64,000 bases of DNA from Moringa oleifera (GCA_021397835.1 JAJFZO010000034.1:2792501-2856500), one strand, 5' to 3'. Numbered from the stretch's first letter, positions 36,354 through 48,906 are shown. Notes: generated by a model from the letters alone, not told the origin. Made by a program: numbers and translations.

Positions 36354-39300
36354 CATAAAGAAAAATAAATTCTTTTTATTTTTTTTTTCATTTTAATAAT
36401 TAAGTTAGGACAAATACTTGTTGGGTAGGAGCCACACCACACTATCAAGGTAGACGAAGGGAAAGTAAATTAATATAATTTTTAATTATTTTTATATGAG
36501 AATATAATATTTTATTTAAAATTTAATTATTTTTTAAGTTTTAAAAATAAAAATCATCAATATTTATGTTTTGTTAATTTTTTTTTTCAATTTATAAAAT
36601 AGTTAGTCAATTTATTTTTTATAACATAATTAAATAAAAGAAAGTTTTTATTAATTTTAATTTTAAAAAATATCTTTGATATTAGTAATTATTATAAATA
36701 TTGATAATAATATTTTATAATTGTTACAAGTATTGTTAGCAATATTTTACAAGCAATTTATGTATTTAGAGAAGAGATTATTTTTTAATAAATTTAACAT
36801 TTGAAGATTGTTTTTATTTTTGCTCCTATTGTTTCTTTCAAAACGTTTAATTAACCAAATCGATCTAGCCCACTAATATCAGATAATTCTTTAGTTTAAA
36901 ACAAAACTAATGTAATTCTTTTTTTTTATAATTTTATAAAATTAAAAAAATTTTAAAATTGAGTTGAAATCCAAAATATATATAAAAAGATGGATAGTAC
37001 CATTGTAAAATTGAAATCCAAAATATATATGAAGATATCAATAACACCGTTGTCATTTTTGGTATAATTGGTAATATTCAAAAAATTAAAAATTCAAGAT
37101 AAATTATTTATCGAGCCACTAAGAAAAAGAGAGATTGTGATTTTTTTTTGGGTTATTACTTTATCAATATTTTATATTTTCATTTTACTTATTACTCCCT
37201 TTTGGAGAGTGGCAAATCTTTCAAATGGAAGGAAATTGTTTTGCTGATTCTTCCAACTATCATGGTAAGCATGTTATGGTGTCTTTTGTTGAAAATGTGA
37301 TCAGATAGAAAACAATTTGAAAATCAACAAACATGTGAATGAAAAAATACGCTAAATATGTTTTATTTAATTAATTAATTAATTTCTAAGTATTTTATTA
37401 TGAGTTGTGAATATAAAAATATGAAATGAATATATTTTGGTTAAATGATTTTTTGCATTATATGTTAAAGTTTATTTGGATATCATGAATATTTATGAGT
37501 TTGAGCATGAAAATGACTGACTAATGGAAATCAACATTAAGTTTTATTTATAGATATGTTGGATTTTGGCCCCTTTTTTTTGTGTGAAAATATTAGGGGT
37601 ATATTTAATGTCATATTCTATGCTTATATAGAGTATTTGATCGGTCCATTGCTGCCCCTAATATTTTATGGCACCATGTAATGCTTTATTGTGACATGTA
37701 ATCTTATGTAAAATTTTATTCCTCCATGTAATAAGTTTACCATCCACTAGTTGTTTGTTGGACTGTACTTCATATGAGGAGTTCTTCAGACACTGTGAAG
37801 ATAACATTTTATGAATTCATATGGTGGATAATCTAAACTTTTTAATTATAAATTATTATATAAATGATATTTCGTTGTACATAATATGTAAGTAATTAAT
37901 TAATTTATAAATTACAATATGAATGATTATTATTATGAAACGGTTATTGTTGTGAATACTTACCATTAATTTATAATGATTAGTATTATACAAATAGCAT
38001 TTCATGTCAATACTTGCCATGAAATTTCGGTATCAGAGAATCAAAATACAAAAGTTAGAAATGAAAAGTTAATAACATACATTGACTTCTTTATACATTT
38101 ATAATTAATAATAAAATCAATCATGTAACAAAGCAAATGAAACTGACACAGACATTAACTCTATAAGATCACATAAAATACATTATTATCACATAAAATA
38201 TTACAAATAATTTATATAATATTAGACAAAGCTTATATTTATTATATGAAATTTTTAATCACAGTTCAATATAACATAATAATTTTACTTATTACCATAT
38301 GTTGGATCAATGGAACCTATGTCTCATTGTACCAAAAAAAAAGAAAAACTTATATATCACCCACCATTTCCATGATAAATACTTTAAATGGTGCACGAAC
38401 ATATGAACATATATTACATAAAAAAAATGAAACAATGACACACCGCCCTTTCACATATCAAATATTGATGTTTTATTAAAATAATTTATGAAAACATGGA
38501 ACAATGCTCCATGGAACTTGTACATGAATGCATAAAATATATTATACATGCACAAATATTGCATAAGTACCACTTGAACAAATATTATATGGAAACTATT
38601 GCAGTAACTTATATTATATGAATATATGCAAATCACAATGGGGTTTATGAAAATCAACAATGGGATTTTTCTAGAAACTAAAATATCCACATAATGGAGG
38701 TACAACTTCATCAAATATCATCCCAGAAGTTTAAACATGGACAAAAATAAGGTATCTTTCCTCTTACAATCAATTGATGCGATGAGAGATAAAGTAAAGA
38801 GCAAAACAATATCAACAAAAGCAAAATCTCAAAAAAAAAAAATAAAAATCATTTTGAAAGTGAAGTAGATTTTGTGTAGAAAGAGAATATGAAACAAAAG
38901 AAATGATTATCTTGACGAATTATGTAAAATCAAAATGCAACATCTTATTCAGTAAGTCAAACATCTAGGAGTTCAAATCTTAGCTCAAAATTGAATCTTT
39001 GCTCTTATAAACAAAGAAAACTAGATTGGGAGAGATAAAAGCTACAAAAATATTGGTTCTTTCTTTGTAAAAAAAAAAAGAAAAATAAATTTTTTACAAT
39101 ATTAAGAAGAAAAAGAAAGATAATGTGTATAGGTCATTGTTTGGGATCATTTCGATCAAATATGAAAACATAGGCAGTTAGAGATTCAAGTGGCATATAA
39201 AATAGCTGAATTGGTAAATTTCTTTTTCTTATCATATTTTTCTTTTCTAAAAAATATTCTTTTTTTTCTTTCAAAAAAATAAAAAACACTCAATTTATTG

Positions 39301-40249
39301 ATTTAGCTAGAAAAAAGAGAGGGTAAAGTGACCAAATTTCTTAAAGTAAAATTGGTCGATTTTGTAAGCATGCCAAAAGAAGTTGTCACAGAAAGAGGTC
39401 AGTAATTGATAACATTGATTCAGCTTGGTTAGGGAACATAAGGCTCAAGTTCGACATATTAGAAGTCAATTAAGATTTTCAAATCAAAATGCCGAGTTGA
39501 GCTTACTTGCTTAAAAAATATGTGGTCCATGTCTTTACCCACAGGCTTGACCTGTGGAGTCAAATACATGACACATTTATGGGCTACATAATATCAGGTT
39601 TTCAATGAGTTGATTTGATGGGTATTAAAATGATTATATGCAAGTCGCGAAAAAAAAAAGCAAGTTAAATTTAATGGACAAACTTATTTATTACTTTTAA
39701 AAGAAAATAATATTGCATCTATGATCTTCTTCACTTAGTTTGGCTACCTGTGAGAATAGACTTTGACAGGTGTTTTACAATGGATAGTGAAGGCTGACGA
39801 AGAGGATTAACCATTTTATAGAAGTAGAGTGTGAGGCAAAAGTCTGATCTTTTTCCAAAAATCACATAAATTTATGGGTGCTCGATGATTCTTCAAAACC
39901 TCACTAGAGGTTTCTATGAAAATCTAGTAACTCAGGAGTATGAAGACTCGTGAAACCTATTACATTTTCTGTACACTAAAAAAGTCCTTTCCTTGGCTAT
40001 ATGTAGGCGATTTTTTTATGAGAATACTTTAAATGAAGAGAATATGGGTAGTATTGTAAGACCACAAAGCTAGAAAAACTAGTTTGTTGAAGCAATAGAA
40101 TGATTATGATTTATAAGAAGTTGTTTTCTTATGTTCAAAGTTCACTTGGTCAAGAGAATTGGGGGTTGGCTGCATCTGTGAACAACTTGATCGAGGGTTT
40201 GCAATTTAAGAGTGACTGGAACTTTTTAGTGGCTATGGTGAGTACTATA
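36354..40249. other. Intergenic, AT-rich
   Basis: An SPH flank repeat at about 36390-36450 (AAGTTAGGACAAATACTTG), then nearly 4 kb of AT-rich DNA. ORFs are short and unsupported. About 39430-39650 resembles the decayed sequences at 29.2-29.4 and 60.65-60.9 kb. Confidence 0.4.
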
Positions 40250-43200
40250 TTTTGCCATGATTTTTTGACCTTCTTCCTTTGCTTGTTTCCAAGACTTCCA
40301 ATTATTAAAGACCTAAGAGGAAAGGCTTTATGTTTGAGAATATGTGGCTAGACATCTAGATTATGAAAAAGTAGTAACTAAGAGTTGAAGTCTCGCACAT
40401 GCCGGTTCTGTGTCCTAAGTGAAAAGCAAATTGAACAATTGTGGAACTGACTTAACGAAATGAAACAAAGAGGTGTTTAGCCATGTTCGAACCCAAATCA
40501 ACAAGTATATTATTGGAAGTATAGGATCAGTATGGTATGTTAGAGGAGATAGAGAATTTAATAACATTTAAATGATCTCCTTCACAGAGAAAGGCGAATG
40601 TGGCATCAAGGGTCTAGAATCCATTAGCTTTGTGATGGAGATAGAAATACTTGATACTTTCATGCGATGACATCTACTAACTGATGATGGAATAGACTAT
40701 CATAGTCACAAACTCAATTAGAGGAATGGTTGTATATTAAGAAGAAGTTAGTTAATCAAATACTTGAACATATTTTACAAACATCTACACAGCATCAATT
40801 CTAGTAGGTATAAAAAGGGTTTGCAAGACAATTTAGTGCAAGTTTTCTACTCTTATGATTAAGTCTTTAAACCAATTATACACAAAGGATTAAGTTTTTA
40901 TTGCAATTCAATAAATGGATCCCATAAAGCACTTGGTTTGAATGGTCTAAATGCAATTTTTTTTGTCAAAAGTATTGGCATATTGTTGGTAAAGATATCT
41001 CTTCCATGTCACTAGATTTCTTGAATATAGGAGGTTTTTTTTTCGAAGATTTGAATCACAAAAGTATATGCGTTATCCTAAAAATTAAAAACTTAGTTTC
41101 CCTAAAGAATTTCACTCCATAAGCCTTTGTAATATGGTACGTGAGATCATAGCTAAAGTCCCTGCTAATCAATTGAAAAGTGCTTTTCCTACCATCATTA
41201 GTGCAAATCAATCTGCCTTTATCATAGAAAAGAATGATATTTGATAACGTAATGGTCCACTCCATGAAAAGAAGAAAAAAAGGCTCTATTAGTCAGGTGG
41301 CAATGAAGTTAGACATGAGCAAGGCATATGTCTAGATTGAATAGGCATTTCTAGAGGCAATGATGTAGACCATGATTTTTTTAGCAAAATAGGCATATAA
41401 AGTCACGGAATATATTAGATCAATTTAATACTCAATCATGATTAATGGAACTACATATGGTCATATTAAACCGTCTAGGGGTAACTAGAAAGAGAATCCA
41501 TTCTCACATTCTTTCTTCTCTTTCGTGTAGGGAGATTGTCCTTCTTATTAAACGAAGCAAAAAATAATTAGAAAATATAAGTTGTAGATACTGCAAGAGG
41601 GGGTCCTAATGTATCCCATTTATTCTTTGCTAATTATAACATTTTATTCTTCAAAGCAAGGAGGGAAGAATGTCTAGCAGTCATGGACATACTAAAAAGA
41701 TCATTAGTACAAGACCAATATCTAGGTCTCCCACTTCTAATGGGAAGAGTGCAAAAGACCAAATTCAATAAATTGAAGGACCGTGCCTAACCTCAAAAAA
41801 ATCGCATAATTGGAATAGTAAACTGTTGGGCCAAGCAAGACATGGAGTACTCATTCAAGTAATGAGCTTAAGCCTCACCTTATGTCATGCATGAATTATT
41901 TCCTTTTGCCAAAGTCTATGCTTAATGAAAACAACATGCTTATGGCTGGTATTTTTTGGGGTGACAAAGGGTTCTTCAAAAGAATTCACTAGAAGGATTT
42001 GAAAAATCTTTACTTTTCTAAGCTAGATTGGGGTCTTGCTTTAAAGACCTAGAAGCATTCAATATGGCTTTACTATACAGGCAATGGTGGAGACTAATAC
42101 AAGGGAATAATTCCTTATGCTTCAATGTTTTTAAGGCTAAATACTTCCAATACATTAGTTTATATAAAGTGGAAAAAGGCAATAGAGGATCTTACAAGTG
42201 GATTGGCCATGCAATAATTAAGGTAGGTACATGATGGAGAATCAGGGATGGCTCCCATGTATATATATGACAAGACAAGTGGATACTAGTCGTTCTTAGA
42301 TTTCGACCAACATAAAGGTCAAGGCCATATCCGACATTGATGTTAGTCAGCCAACTCATAGATGGAGTAACTATTGCATGGTCCTTCATGACAGTTCATG
42401 ATATATTTTTCAATGAAGAAGTAGTAACTAATTTGAATATTTCATTGAGTGTGCACCTAATGCTGGATAAGATGATATGAATTGATAATAAAACTAGTCA
42501 ATATAGCATCAAAATAGAGTATTATATGGCTCGTTGAACACTAGGTAAAAGGTTCCCAAAAGCTGATTTAAGAGGCACATTATGAAAAGATTTATGGCAA
42601 GCCAAGGTGTTACTTTCGATCCATTCTTTTGGGTAGCAAATGATGCCAAACATTCTTCCAACTAGATCTATACTTTAAATCGGGTGATTGTAGTTATGCA
42701 TCTAAATGCTGCATTTGTGGACTATAAATGGAAACCATTAACCAAGTATTTTTCTAATGTTCGTTTAGTTACTCAGTTTGGGATTTGAGGCAAGGGGGGT
42801 TGAGTCGAGCTATACAAGGGCTTAGAGGACGGAGTTCACTGGGAAAGGATTATAAATCACATATGAAACCTAGGCTAGCTAAATATCTTTCTTACCATTT
42901 GTGGGGGCATATGGCTAAATAGAAATGGTTTTCTCCATGATTAAGTTTGTAAGACATCAATAAGGGTTGTTAAAGAAACCACAAGAAGGCTTAACGAAAT
43001 GTAAGCAGTGTAGTAAAATCGACTGATACCTTCCAAGTATGTTGGCGTCTTCTACAATGGTTTTATCAAAGTAAATGTTGATGCGGCATATCAAGCCTCG
43101 TGCAAACAAGCAAAACTAAGGGTAATGGTGAGACATGCAGATGACAATGTCCTTCTTTATGCAATGACGTGTACAACTTCTACCTTTTCTTACTTCATAG

Positions 43201-43410
43201 TGAACTCCTAACAATTAATTTGGCATGGAATTAGTAGTGCAACAAGGCTATAAATTGTTCAATAGTAGAGAATGACAGTACAATGGCCGTTAATGAGATT
43301 TGGTTAGATCGGTAGTCCATGACTGAATTGGCTAGTATTGGTGTGGATGTCAATAAGTTTTGTAACTGTCGTCTAATGTGTCTCAAAACAGAATTTTTTT
43401 TTTAATGAAA
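40250..43410 (+). mobile_element. Decayed LINE ORF2 (reverse transcriptase + RNase H)
   Basis: Broken frames in one direction follow the order of a plant L1-like ORF2: an endonuclease-end/linker match (RKGFMFENMWLD at about 40318), the region before the RT (KYWHIVGKDISSMSLDFL, about 40970), the RT domain (MKLDMSKAY near 41305, then YSIMINGTTYGHIKPSRG), the downstream zinc-finger region (CFKDLEAFNMALLYRQWW near 42040), and an RNase H start (KVNVDAAYQ near 43070). Many stops and frameshifts. The 5' endonuclease region is largely missing. No poly-A tail or target-site duplication found. Confidence 0.8.
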
Positions 43411-44463
43411 ATCAAATAGATGATGGTTTTTGCAAACATCATTTTAATGCACATGCAATAGTCAAGAAAGGCTATATTAGATGACGGTTTTTTATAATTG
43501 TGATCTTTTGATTAGATCTTTAACATCACTTAATTAGATGTCAGTTTTAGATATACCTATTTTAATCGTAAAAAAAAGCTTATTTTGTTGTAATGTTGCT
43601 TCTAATATTGAATCAATAAAATTATAAAGTAATATGCTTTTATTTAATTGTGAGATAAATTTTAATATGAAAAATAAATAATATTAATAAATATTAAGAT
43701 CATATAAATATTCCTTCAGTAAAAAGTAGATAGATTAAATGAAGTTGTATTCACTTTTATAAAATGAACTGGCATTTGAAAAAGTTTCATCTATTTGTTA
43801 AAAAAATAAAAAATATAGTTTATTTTATATTTTTAATGATATAAAACAAAAATTTAATAAATTTTAAAGAAATTCAGTTCTTTATATGTGATATACATAT
43901 ATATTAACTATTGATGAATTCAGATATTAATTTTTTTATTCATAAATTTTTTATATTAATAAAATGTGTTATATAAATATAATTTTAAATTTAAATAAAC
44001 AGAACAATTGCGACCTGTAATCCCATTTAACAAATTTAGATTGACTTTAATAAATCAAATAAAATTTAAGAACTGAATGGGCAACCTTAACTTGACCAAA
44101 TGATTAAACAAGTTGAGGTAAAACCTAAACCGAGCTCGAACAGGTTGACTAGAAGGTCATGGGCTTCTTGATGACCTTGAAAGGAGTGGAGTCTAGTTGA
44201 CTAAGGCCTCGAAGAAAGCTTAGCCCAAGCCCTGTTTGATGGTATGACCCTTATACAATAATATACATATTTTTTAAAATATTGTTTACACACGAAAAGA
44301 AAACAAAGTTAAGTCGATAGAACTTGATTGGGTTGATCGATTGAGATAATTGTAAGAAAAAAAATTGTATCAATGCTAATTTAAAGTGGCGAATGTGTTA
44401 TAAAGAAGAAATGAAAGGCAACTCTTCTTATACGATAGAATTGTAATGTTGAGGTTACCATAT
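43411..44463. other. Intergenic, AT-rich
   Basis: AT-rich region between the LINE relic and SPH flank sequences; includes short decayed repeats of the kind at 39.4 and 60.7 kb. No gene. Confidence 0.4.
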
Positions 44464-44680
44464 ACTCTTCCTTTTGATTTTCAGAGACTATTCTGATTTT
44501 AAAAAGATTAAGATCTTAACAAAACTGTAAGTCTTCATCAGTTTCAGAGTCATGATTTTTGACTATAAAGATAGACTCTTCTTTTTGACTTTCAGAGACT
44601 GTTCTGATTTAAAAAGATTAAAATCTCAACAAAACTGAAAGTCTTCAGTTTCAGAGTCATGATCTTTAACTGTAAAGTAG
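44464..44680. repeat. 111-bp tandem duplication in an SPH-like flank
   Basis: Units begin at 44464 and 44575, each starting ACTCTTC and containing TTCAGAGACT, AAAAAGATTA, then AGTCTTCA and GTTTCAGAGTCATGAT. The latter part matches the far upstream flanks of SPH-2 (about 31505) and SPH-3 (about 36303). Confidence 0.75.
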
Positions 44681-44689
44681 ACTCCTTTT

Positions 44690-44835
44690 TTCGTTGGTTA
44701 AGTTGTGACAAATACTTGTTGCGTGTGGGTCAAGGCTAACCATATGGACAAGGCAGAACGGGCCAATGTTGCAAGCTTGCTAAAGGAAACCATATGAGAA
44801 GGAGGGAAGCACAGTTGGCTTGACTTTATAAGAAA
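44690..44835. repeat. SPH flank repeat, orphan copy
   Basis: GTTGGTTAAGTTGTGAC and ATACTTGTTG, followed by sequence paralleling 29080-29190. With the preceding tandem duplication it keeps the order seen upstream of SPH-2 and SPH-3, yet no S-protein gene lies on its left. Confidence 0.6.
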
Positions 44836-44888
44836 GCTCAGGGACGAAGCCTTCTGGTTTATTTCATTCAAGAAAAAGATACAAGACC

Positions 44889-45299
44889 TCAGTTTTTGTT
44901 CCATGGATAGCAGATGGTGAACTTACCGGTCATGTAATCGAGCATGCAGGGACCTTTTGGTTTAATATTCCAGACACACTTGTTGCACACCTTGTAATCC
45001 CTCTTTTCTATGTAAATATCGAACCATTTGAACTCACCGTTCCATGCAAAGCTGCAGTAAAACTGAGTAGTTTTAAAGAAATTCGGCCGGAACTCAAACG
45101 ACCAGCTAGCATTGTAGTGCACCAACTGTTCTCCAAGATCGTCGTTCTTTGATTTGCAATGCAATTTGAGGTCCAGCCCTCGGCCTAACTGGTTTTTGAT
45201 TTGAACATATTGCTTATGAATGGGAAGAGCAGCATCGCATGTAGTTCCAAGGAGCACGAACAATACAGCGAACAAGGAATCTCTAGTGAAAGAACCCAT
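44889..45299 (-). CDS. S-protein homologue SPH-4
   Basis: Intronless, 136 residues from the ATG at 45299, chosen because all sister genes start at this MxSF position; an in-frame upstream extension is a poly-F translation of a poly-A tract and not credible. Signal peptide about 1-23. Closest to SPH-1: ALPIHKQYVQIKN opening, LHCKSKNDDLG, NAS sequon at 63, FYCSFAW, DYKVCNKCVW, GPCMLDY, CYPWNKN. Cysteines 48, 82, 105, 108, 118, 130. It has the shared promoter block; no canonical TATA at the usual distance. Confidence 0.93.
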   Translation of the reverse strand: MGSFTRDSLFAVLFVLLGTTCDAALPIHKQYVQIKNQLGRGLDLKLHCKSKNDDLGEQLVHYNASWSFEFRPNFFKTTQFYCSFAWNGEFKWFDIYIEKRDYKVCNKCVWNIKPKGPCMLDYMTGKFTICYPWNKN

Positions 45300-45396
45300 G
45301 CTTGCTACTAGCGAGACAAAAAAAAAAAAAAAAAAACTTAATAGTTTAGAGAGCAAGATGTTTACAATATCCCAATTGTGTGGTTTTCAACAAAGT

Positions 45397-45511
45397 TGTC
45401 TCATTTGGGTCTTTGGATTCATAATCCTGTAACTTTTAGCGACATTTATTCAGGTAATAAATTCCTATTGGAAAGTCAACTCTCTTTCTTTCTTTTAAAG
45501 TTTGATGTTTT
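45397..45511 (-). promoter_or_regulatory. Conserved SPH promoter block, copy 4 (W-box)
   Basis: TCATTTGGGTCTTTGGATTC, CATTTATTCAGGTAATAA and GGAAAGTCAACTCTC in the usual order; TTGAC core on the coding strand at 45474-45479. Confidence 0.65.
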
Positions 45512-46629
45512 TTTTTTTTCACTTATGGTTGACTTTTTTATTTTTTAAAAAAAAGCTTTTAAGAAATGTGAAATAGTTTGAATGGCGGTTATGATTGACT
45601 TTTTTTTACTTAATTTTTGAAAGACTAGTTTGAATTTTGGTCAAACTATAAGTTATATCACTAATTTTTTTTTTGTTGATAACTTTTTATATTAATAAAA
45701 TTTCATTTTTAATTTAAATGGATCAAATGGGCTCAATCCATAATATCTGGTTTAATTTGTGTAAATATTAATTAATTTATATAATATTATAATATTTTTG
45801 AGATATTAATATTAAATATATAAATTTTAATGTTTTAAACTAAGGAATATTAATAATCTTTATCTACGATATTTTAAAACTTAAATTTCATAAAATTTAT
45901 CTTAAAAATAAATTTTAATTTGATAATATTTTAGATTAAAAATATAAATAAGCAACATAATTTTACAAAATAATTTTAAATTATACGATAAGAGAAATTT
46001 ATAATAAAAAAATTTCACATATATGATAATATCATAATATAGATTAAATTTATTTATGAAAGAATAATGATTCACTTATCAATGGAACACCAATGAGTAT
46101 ATTTATGATGCGCTTCTAACTCTCATTTTGTATCAATTGTTAAGTTAAAGCATGATTTTCCTTAAAATATTGATTTAAAATTTAATCAAAATTTATTATT
46201 TCATAATATTTATTTTAAAATATTTGAGTTTGAAATTGCTATGAATAATTAACTTTCATTTACTATATTTTTTTGATTATATGTGTCATCATAATTAATA
46301 ACTATTTAATTTTAACATTGATGTAAATTAAACGTGATTTTTAATTGTTTTTGTAATTTTTACAGTGTAAATTTCATAATAAGTAATAATTTAACTGATT
46401 TTTTTAATTTACAATTTAAAATTATAATTTTAAATAAATTTACTGATAATTAGACAAGTAGCATTAGAGTCTAATTAATTAGAGCATCAAATGAAAACCA
46501 AAAATCAAAGCAATTAACATAACAAAATGGTTATTTTTGCATGAAACTCATCATTATAATATCCCCAAAGGTGTAGCGTTCTCAGTTCATATAACGTACT
46601 GACATTAAATTATACATATATATAATGCC
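45512..46629. other. Intergenic, AT-rich
   Basis: Low-complexity AT-rich DNA between SPH-4 and SPH-5; nothing recognised. Confidence 0.4.
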
Positions 46630-47031
46630 TTAGTCTTTATTCCACGGGTAACACAGATTGGTAAGGGAAGTAAACATGCAGGGACCGTCTGGCAAAATAT
46701 TCCACTTACATCTGCGGCACATATCATAATCCCTTGCCACTATGTAAATATCGAACCATTTGAATTGATCTTTCCAGGCAAAGCTGCAGAAGAATAGAGT
46801 CGTCTCGAAAATATTAGGGGTGAAGTGGAATTCCCAGTTATGATTGTAGCGGATTAGTTTGGTGCCGAGATCGTCGTCGGCTGATTTGCAATGCACTGTG
46901 AGATTCACACCTGGACCTAGTTTGTTGTTGATTTGAACATGCTGCTCCTGAAAATACCAGCGTGCTTCGCAGAAAGTTGGAAGGAACACCAGCAATGGAA
47001 TTAACATGAAAGTTTTAGCGAAAGAATCCAT
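46630..47031 (-). CDS. S-protein homologue SPH-5 (divergent)
   Basis: Intronless, 133 residues from the ATG at 47031. An in-frame ATG at 47139 exists but lies upstream of the TATA box and would spoil the signal peptide. Signal peptide about 1-23 ending CEA; mature part opens RWYFQEQHVQINN. Core: VHCKSADDDLG, NWEFHFTPN, FCSFAW, WFDIYI, DYDMCRRCKW, GPCMF, CYPWNKD. Cysteines 48, 82, 105, 108, 118, 127; the last loop is about three residues shorter than in SPH-1. NLT sequon at 43 rather than 63. Confidence 0.92.
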   Translation of the reverse strand: MDSFAKTFMLIPLLVFLPTFCEARWYFQEQHVQINNKLGPGVNLTVHCKSADDDLGTKLIRYNHNWEFHFTPNIFETTLFFCSFAWKDQFKWFDIYIVARDYDMCRRCKWNILPDGPCMFTSLTNLCYPWNKD

Positions 47032-47087
47032 GTTTCTTATCGGTTGGATAAGATTAGGGTTTGAGGCATTCTTCTGTGTCGATCGGC

Positions 47088-47095
47088 TTTTTATA
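47088..47095 (-). promoter_or_regulatory. TATA box of SPH-5
   Basis: TATAAAAA on the minus strand about 57 bases before the chosen ATG; it supports 47031 over 47139 as the start. Confidence 0.7.
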
Positions 47096-48448
47096 CTACC
47101 GTAAAAGACGTTTCTAAGTGTCATTATATTCACCGTCATAAGTTAATTATTTATGAAGAGTTTTATCATCATACGTTTCATAATGGGTTTTAAATGTTGT
47201 ATGATAATTTAAACGTTTTACAATAATTTAAAGGTAATTTTAAAAAAATCATAATAAAATTACGGTACGGTTAAAAATGGTAATAAAGCGATGATAATTA
47301 TAAAAATAATTGTTTTATGATGATTTTTAAAAATTATTATAAAAAAATAAAATTATCCCAAAATCATGATAGATGGGTTGAGTTTTTAAAGATATAATTA
47401 ATATAATAATTTAATAATTTAAATAATCTAAATTTATTCTCATATTTACATGATAAATGATAATAATTTAAATAAAAAGATGATCATAATTTTTTTTTAT
47501 AGTTTGAATAAGATAATAACAATATTATAATTTCATGATGTTTTTAAAAATCATCATAATTTTTTTGAAAAATAATTAATTTTTATTTAATCATCATTTT
47601 TATTGATAACTTATCAAATATTATAAAATAATAAAAAATGAAAAGTACGTTATAATGGAAATAGTTATTATTATATCACTAAATACCATTGTAAAATTTA
47701 AGTAAACAATAATTAAATATCTCACTAAAACTACATCAATATTCATCTATAATTGAAAAATATATGTTTTTATTATATTATTTTCAATTAATTTTCGAAG
47801 CTTTTTTTTTTATCAATCATCTATGCTTAAATGTGAAAATGATTAAACAACTTGTATAAGCAATAACACATTAAAAAATATATTACATAGGTTAAAATAC
47901 ATAAAAAAATCTTAAAATTAAATATATTACATATGTTATAATGGAAATAGTCATTATTATTGTTATTTTTTTAAATTTTATTTATTTATTATTTTTTTTG
48001 TTCTTTCTATCTTTTCTTCTTATTTATTTATTATTTTGTTATTTATTGTTTTGTTTTTCATTTTTTTATTTTATTATTATTATTTTATTAAAATACATAT
48101 TTATATATTTATATTAATTTTAATATTTTTTAAAAACTAATCAAGACAAATTAGATGTCTACAATACTAAAAGAGTTAATATATCATATTAGCTTGTTTA
48201 ATTACCAAATGAAGTTACAAAGTCAAGATCATAGGTAAGATCATCAGTTATTATTATTTTTCCTGAATATTGCAGGGGGAGTAACTTGTTAACAAATAAA
48301 CCCAGTTGTTATCGCAGGTTGGCATTGGATTTTGAGCAATAAAGTTTGCATTATTCATTCAAAGAAGGAGTACATGAACTTCATACTACCATTTCGTTGA
48401 CAACTTCAACTTTTGTAGAGGGAAATAATATAAGACGTACGCAACACC
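47096..48448. other. Intergenic, AT-rich, with hairpin-prone segments
   Basis: At 47.2-47.6 kb there are repeated ATGATGATTTTTAAAAATTA-like words in both orientations, hinting at an eroded foldback sequence. The segment 48160-48330 is shared with the SPH-8 3' flank. Confidence 0.35.
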
Positions 48449-48862
48449 TCAATTTGAATTCCACTTGTAACATCTATCAACTTGATGATTTTTACGGTGC
48501 AACGTGCAAGGGCCTTCTGGTTTAATAATCCAAATGCATTTCCATTGGCAGCCCACATAATCTCTTTTCGCTATGTAAATATCGAACCATTCAAATGCAC
48601 CTTTCCATGCAAAACTGCAATAGAATAGTGTTGTTCCCAAGATATTTACTTTAAAATCAAAATCCCAGTTTCCTTGGTAAGGGATCACTTTAGTACCAAG
48701 ATCGTCGTCCCCCGACTTGCAATGCAGAGTAAGGTCCAACCCTGGACCTAAGTGGTTGATCACTTGAACATTTGTTGTAGGTTCAAGTGACCACGCTTCA
48801 CTTGAAGTTACAAAGACAATGCACAACACAGTAACCAAGAAATATTTTGTGAAAGAACCCAT
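48449..48862 (-). CDS. S-protein homologue SPH-6 (C-x3-C type)
   Basis: Intronless, 137 residues from the ATG at 48862 (the in-frame codon at 48868 is GTG). Signal peptide about 1-23 ending SEA; mature part opens near SLEPTTNVQVINHLGPG. Core: LTLHCKSGDDDLG, PYQGNWDFDF, LFYCSFAW, WFDIYIAKRDY, then C-QWK-C with three residues between the cysteines, WIIKPEGPC, CYKWNSN. Cysteines 48, 82, 105, 109, 119, 131. Groups with SPH-8 and SPH-9. Confidence 0.93.
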   Translation of the reverse strand: MGSFTKYFLVTVLCIVFVTSSEAWSLEPTTNVQVINHLGPGLDLTLHCKSGDDDLGTKVIPYQGNWDFDFKVNILGTTLFYCSFAWKGAFEWFDIYIAKRDYVGCQWKCIWIIKPEGPCTLHRKNHQVDRCYKWNSN

Positions 48863-48898
48863 CTTCACTAGTTGGATGATGTTAGGTAGTTATCACTC

Positions 48899-48906
48899 AT
48901 TTTATA
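48899..48906 (-). promoter_or_regulatory. TATA box of SPH-6
   Basis: TATAAAAT on the minus strand about 37 bases before the ATG. The corresponding positions read CATAAAAT in SPH-8 and TGTAAAAT in SPH-9. Confidence 0.65.

Noticed and set aside
43420..43560. Possible CACTA/Mutator end (words like GATGxCGGTTTTT)
   Set aside because: Only short word matches; no paired terminus or target duplication found.
45300..45356. Longer N terminus of SPH-4
   Set aside because: It is a translation of a poly-A tract (poly-Phe) ahead of the conserved start.
47032..47139. Longer N terminus of SPH-5 from the ATG at 47139
   Set aside because: It lies upstream of the TATA box at 47088-47095 and would bury the signal peptide.
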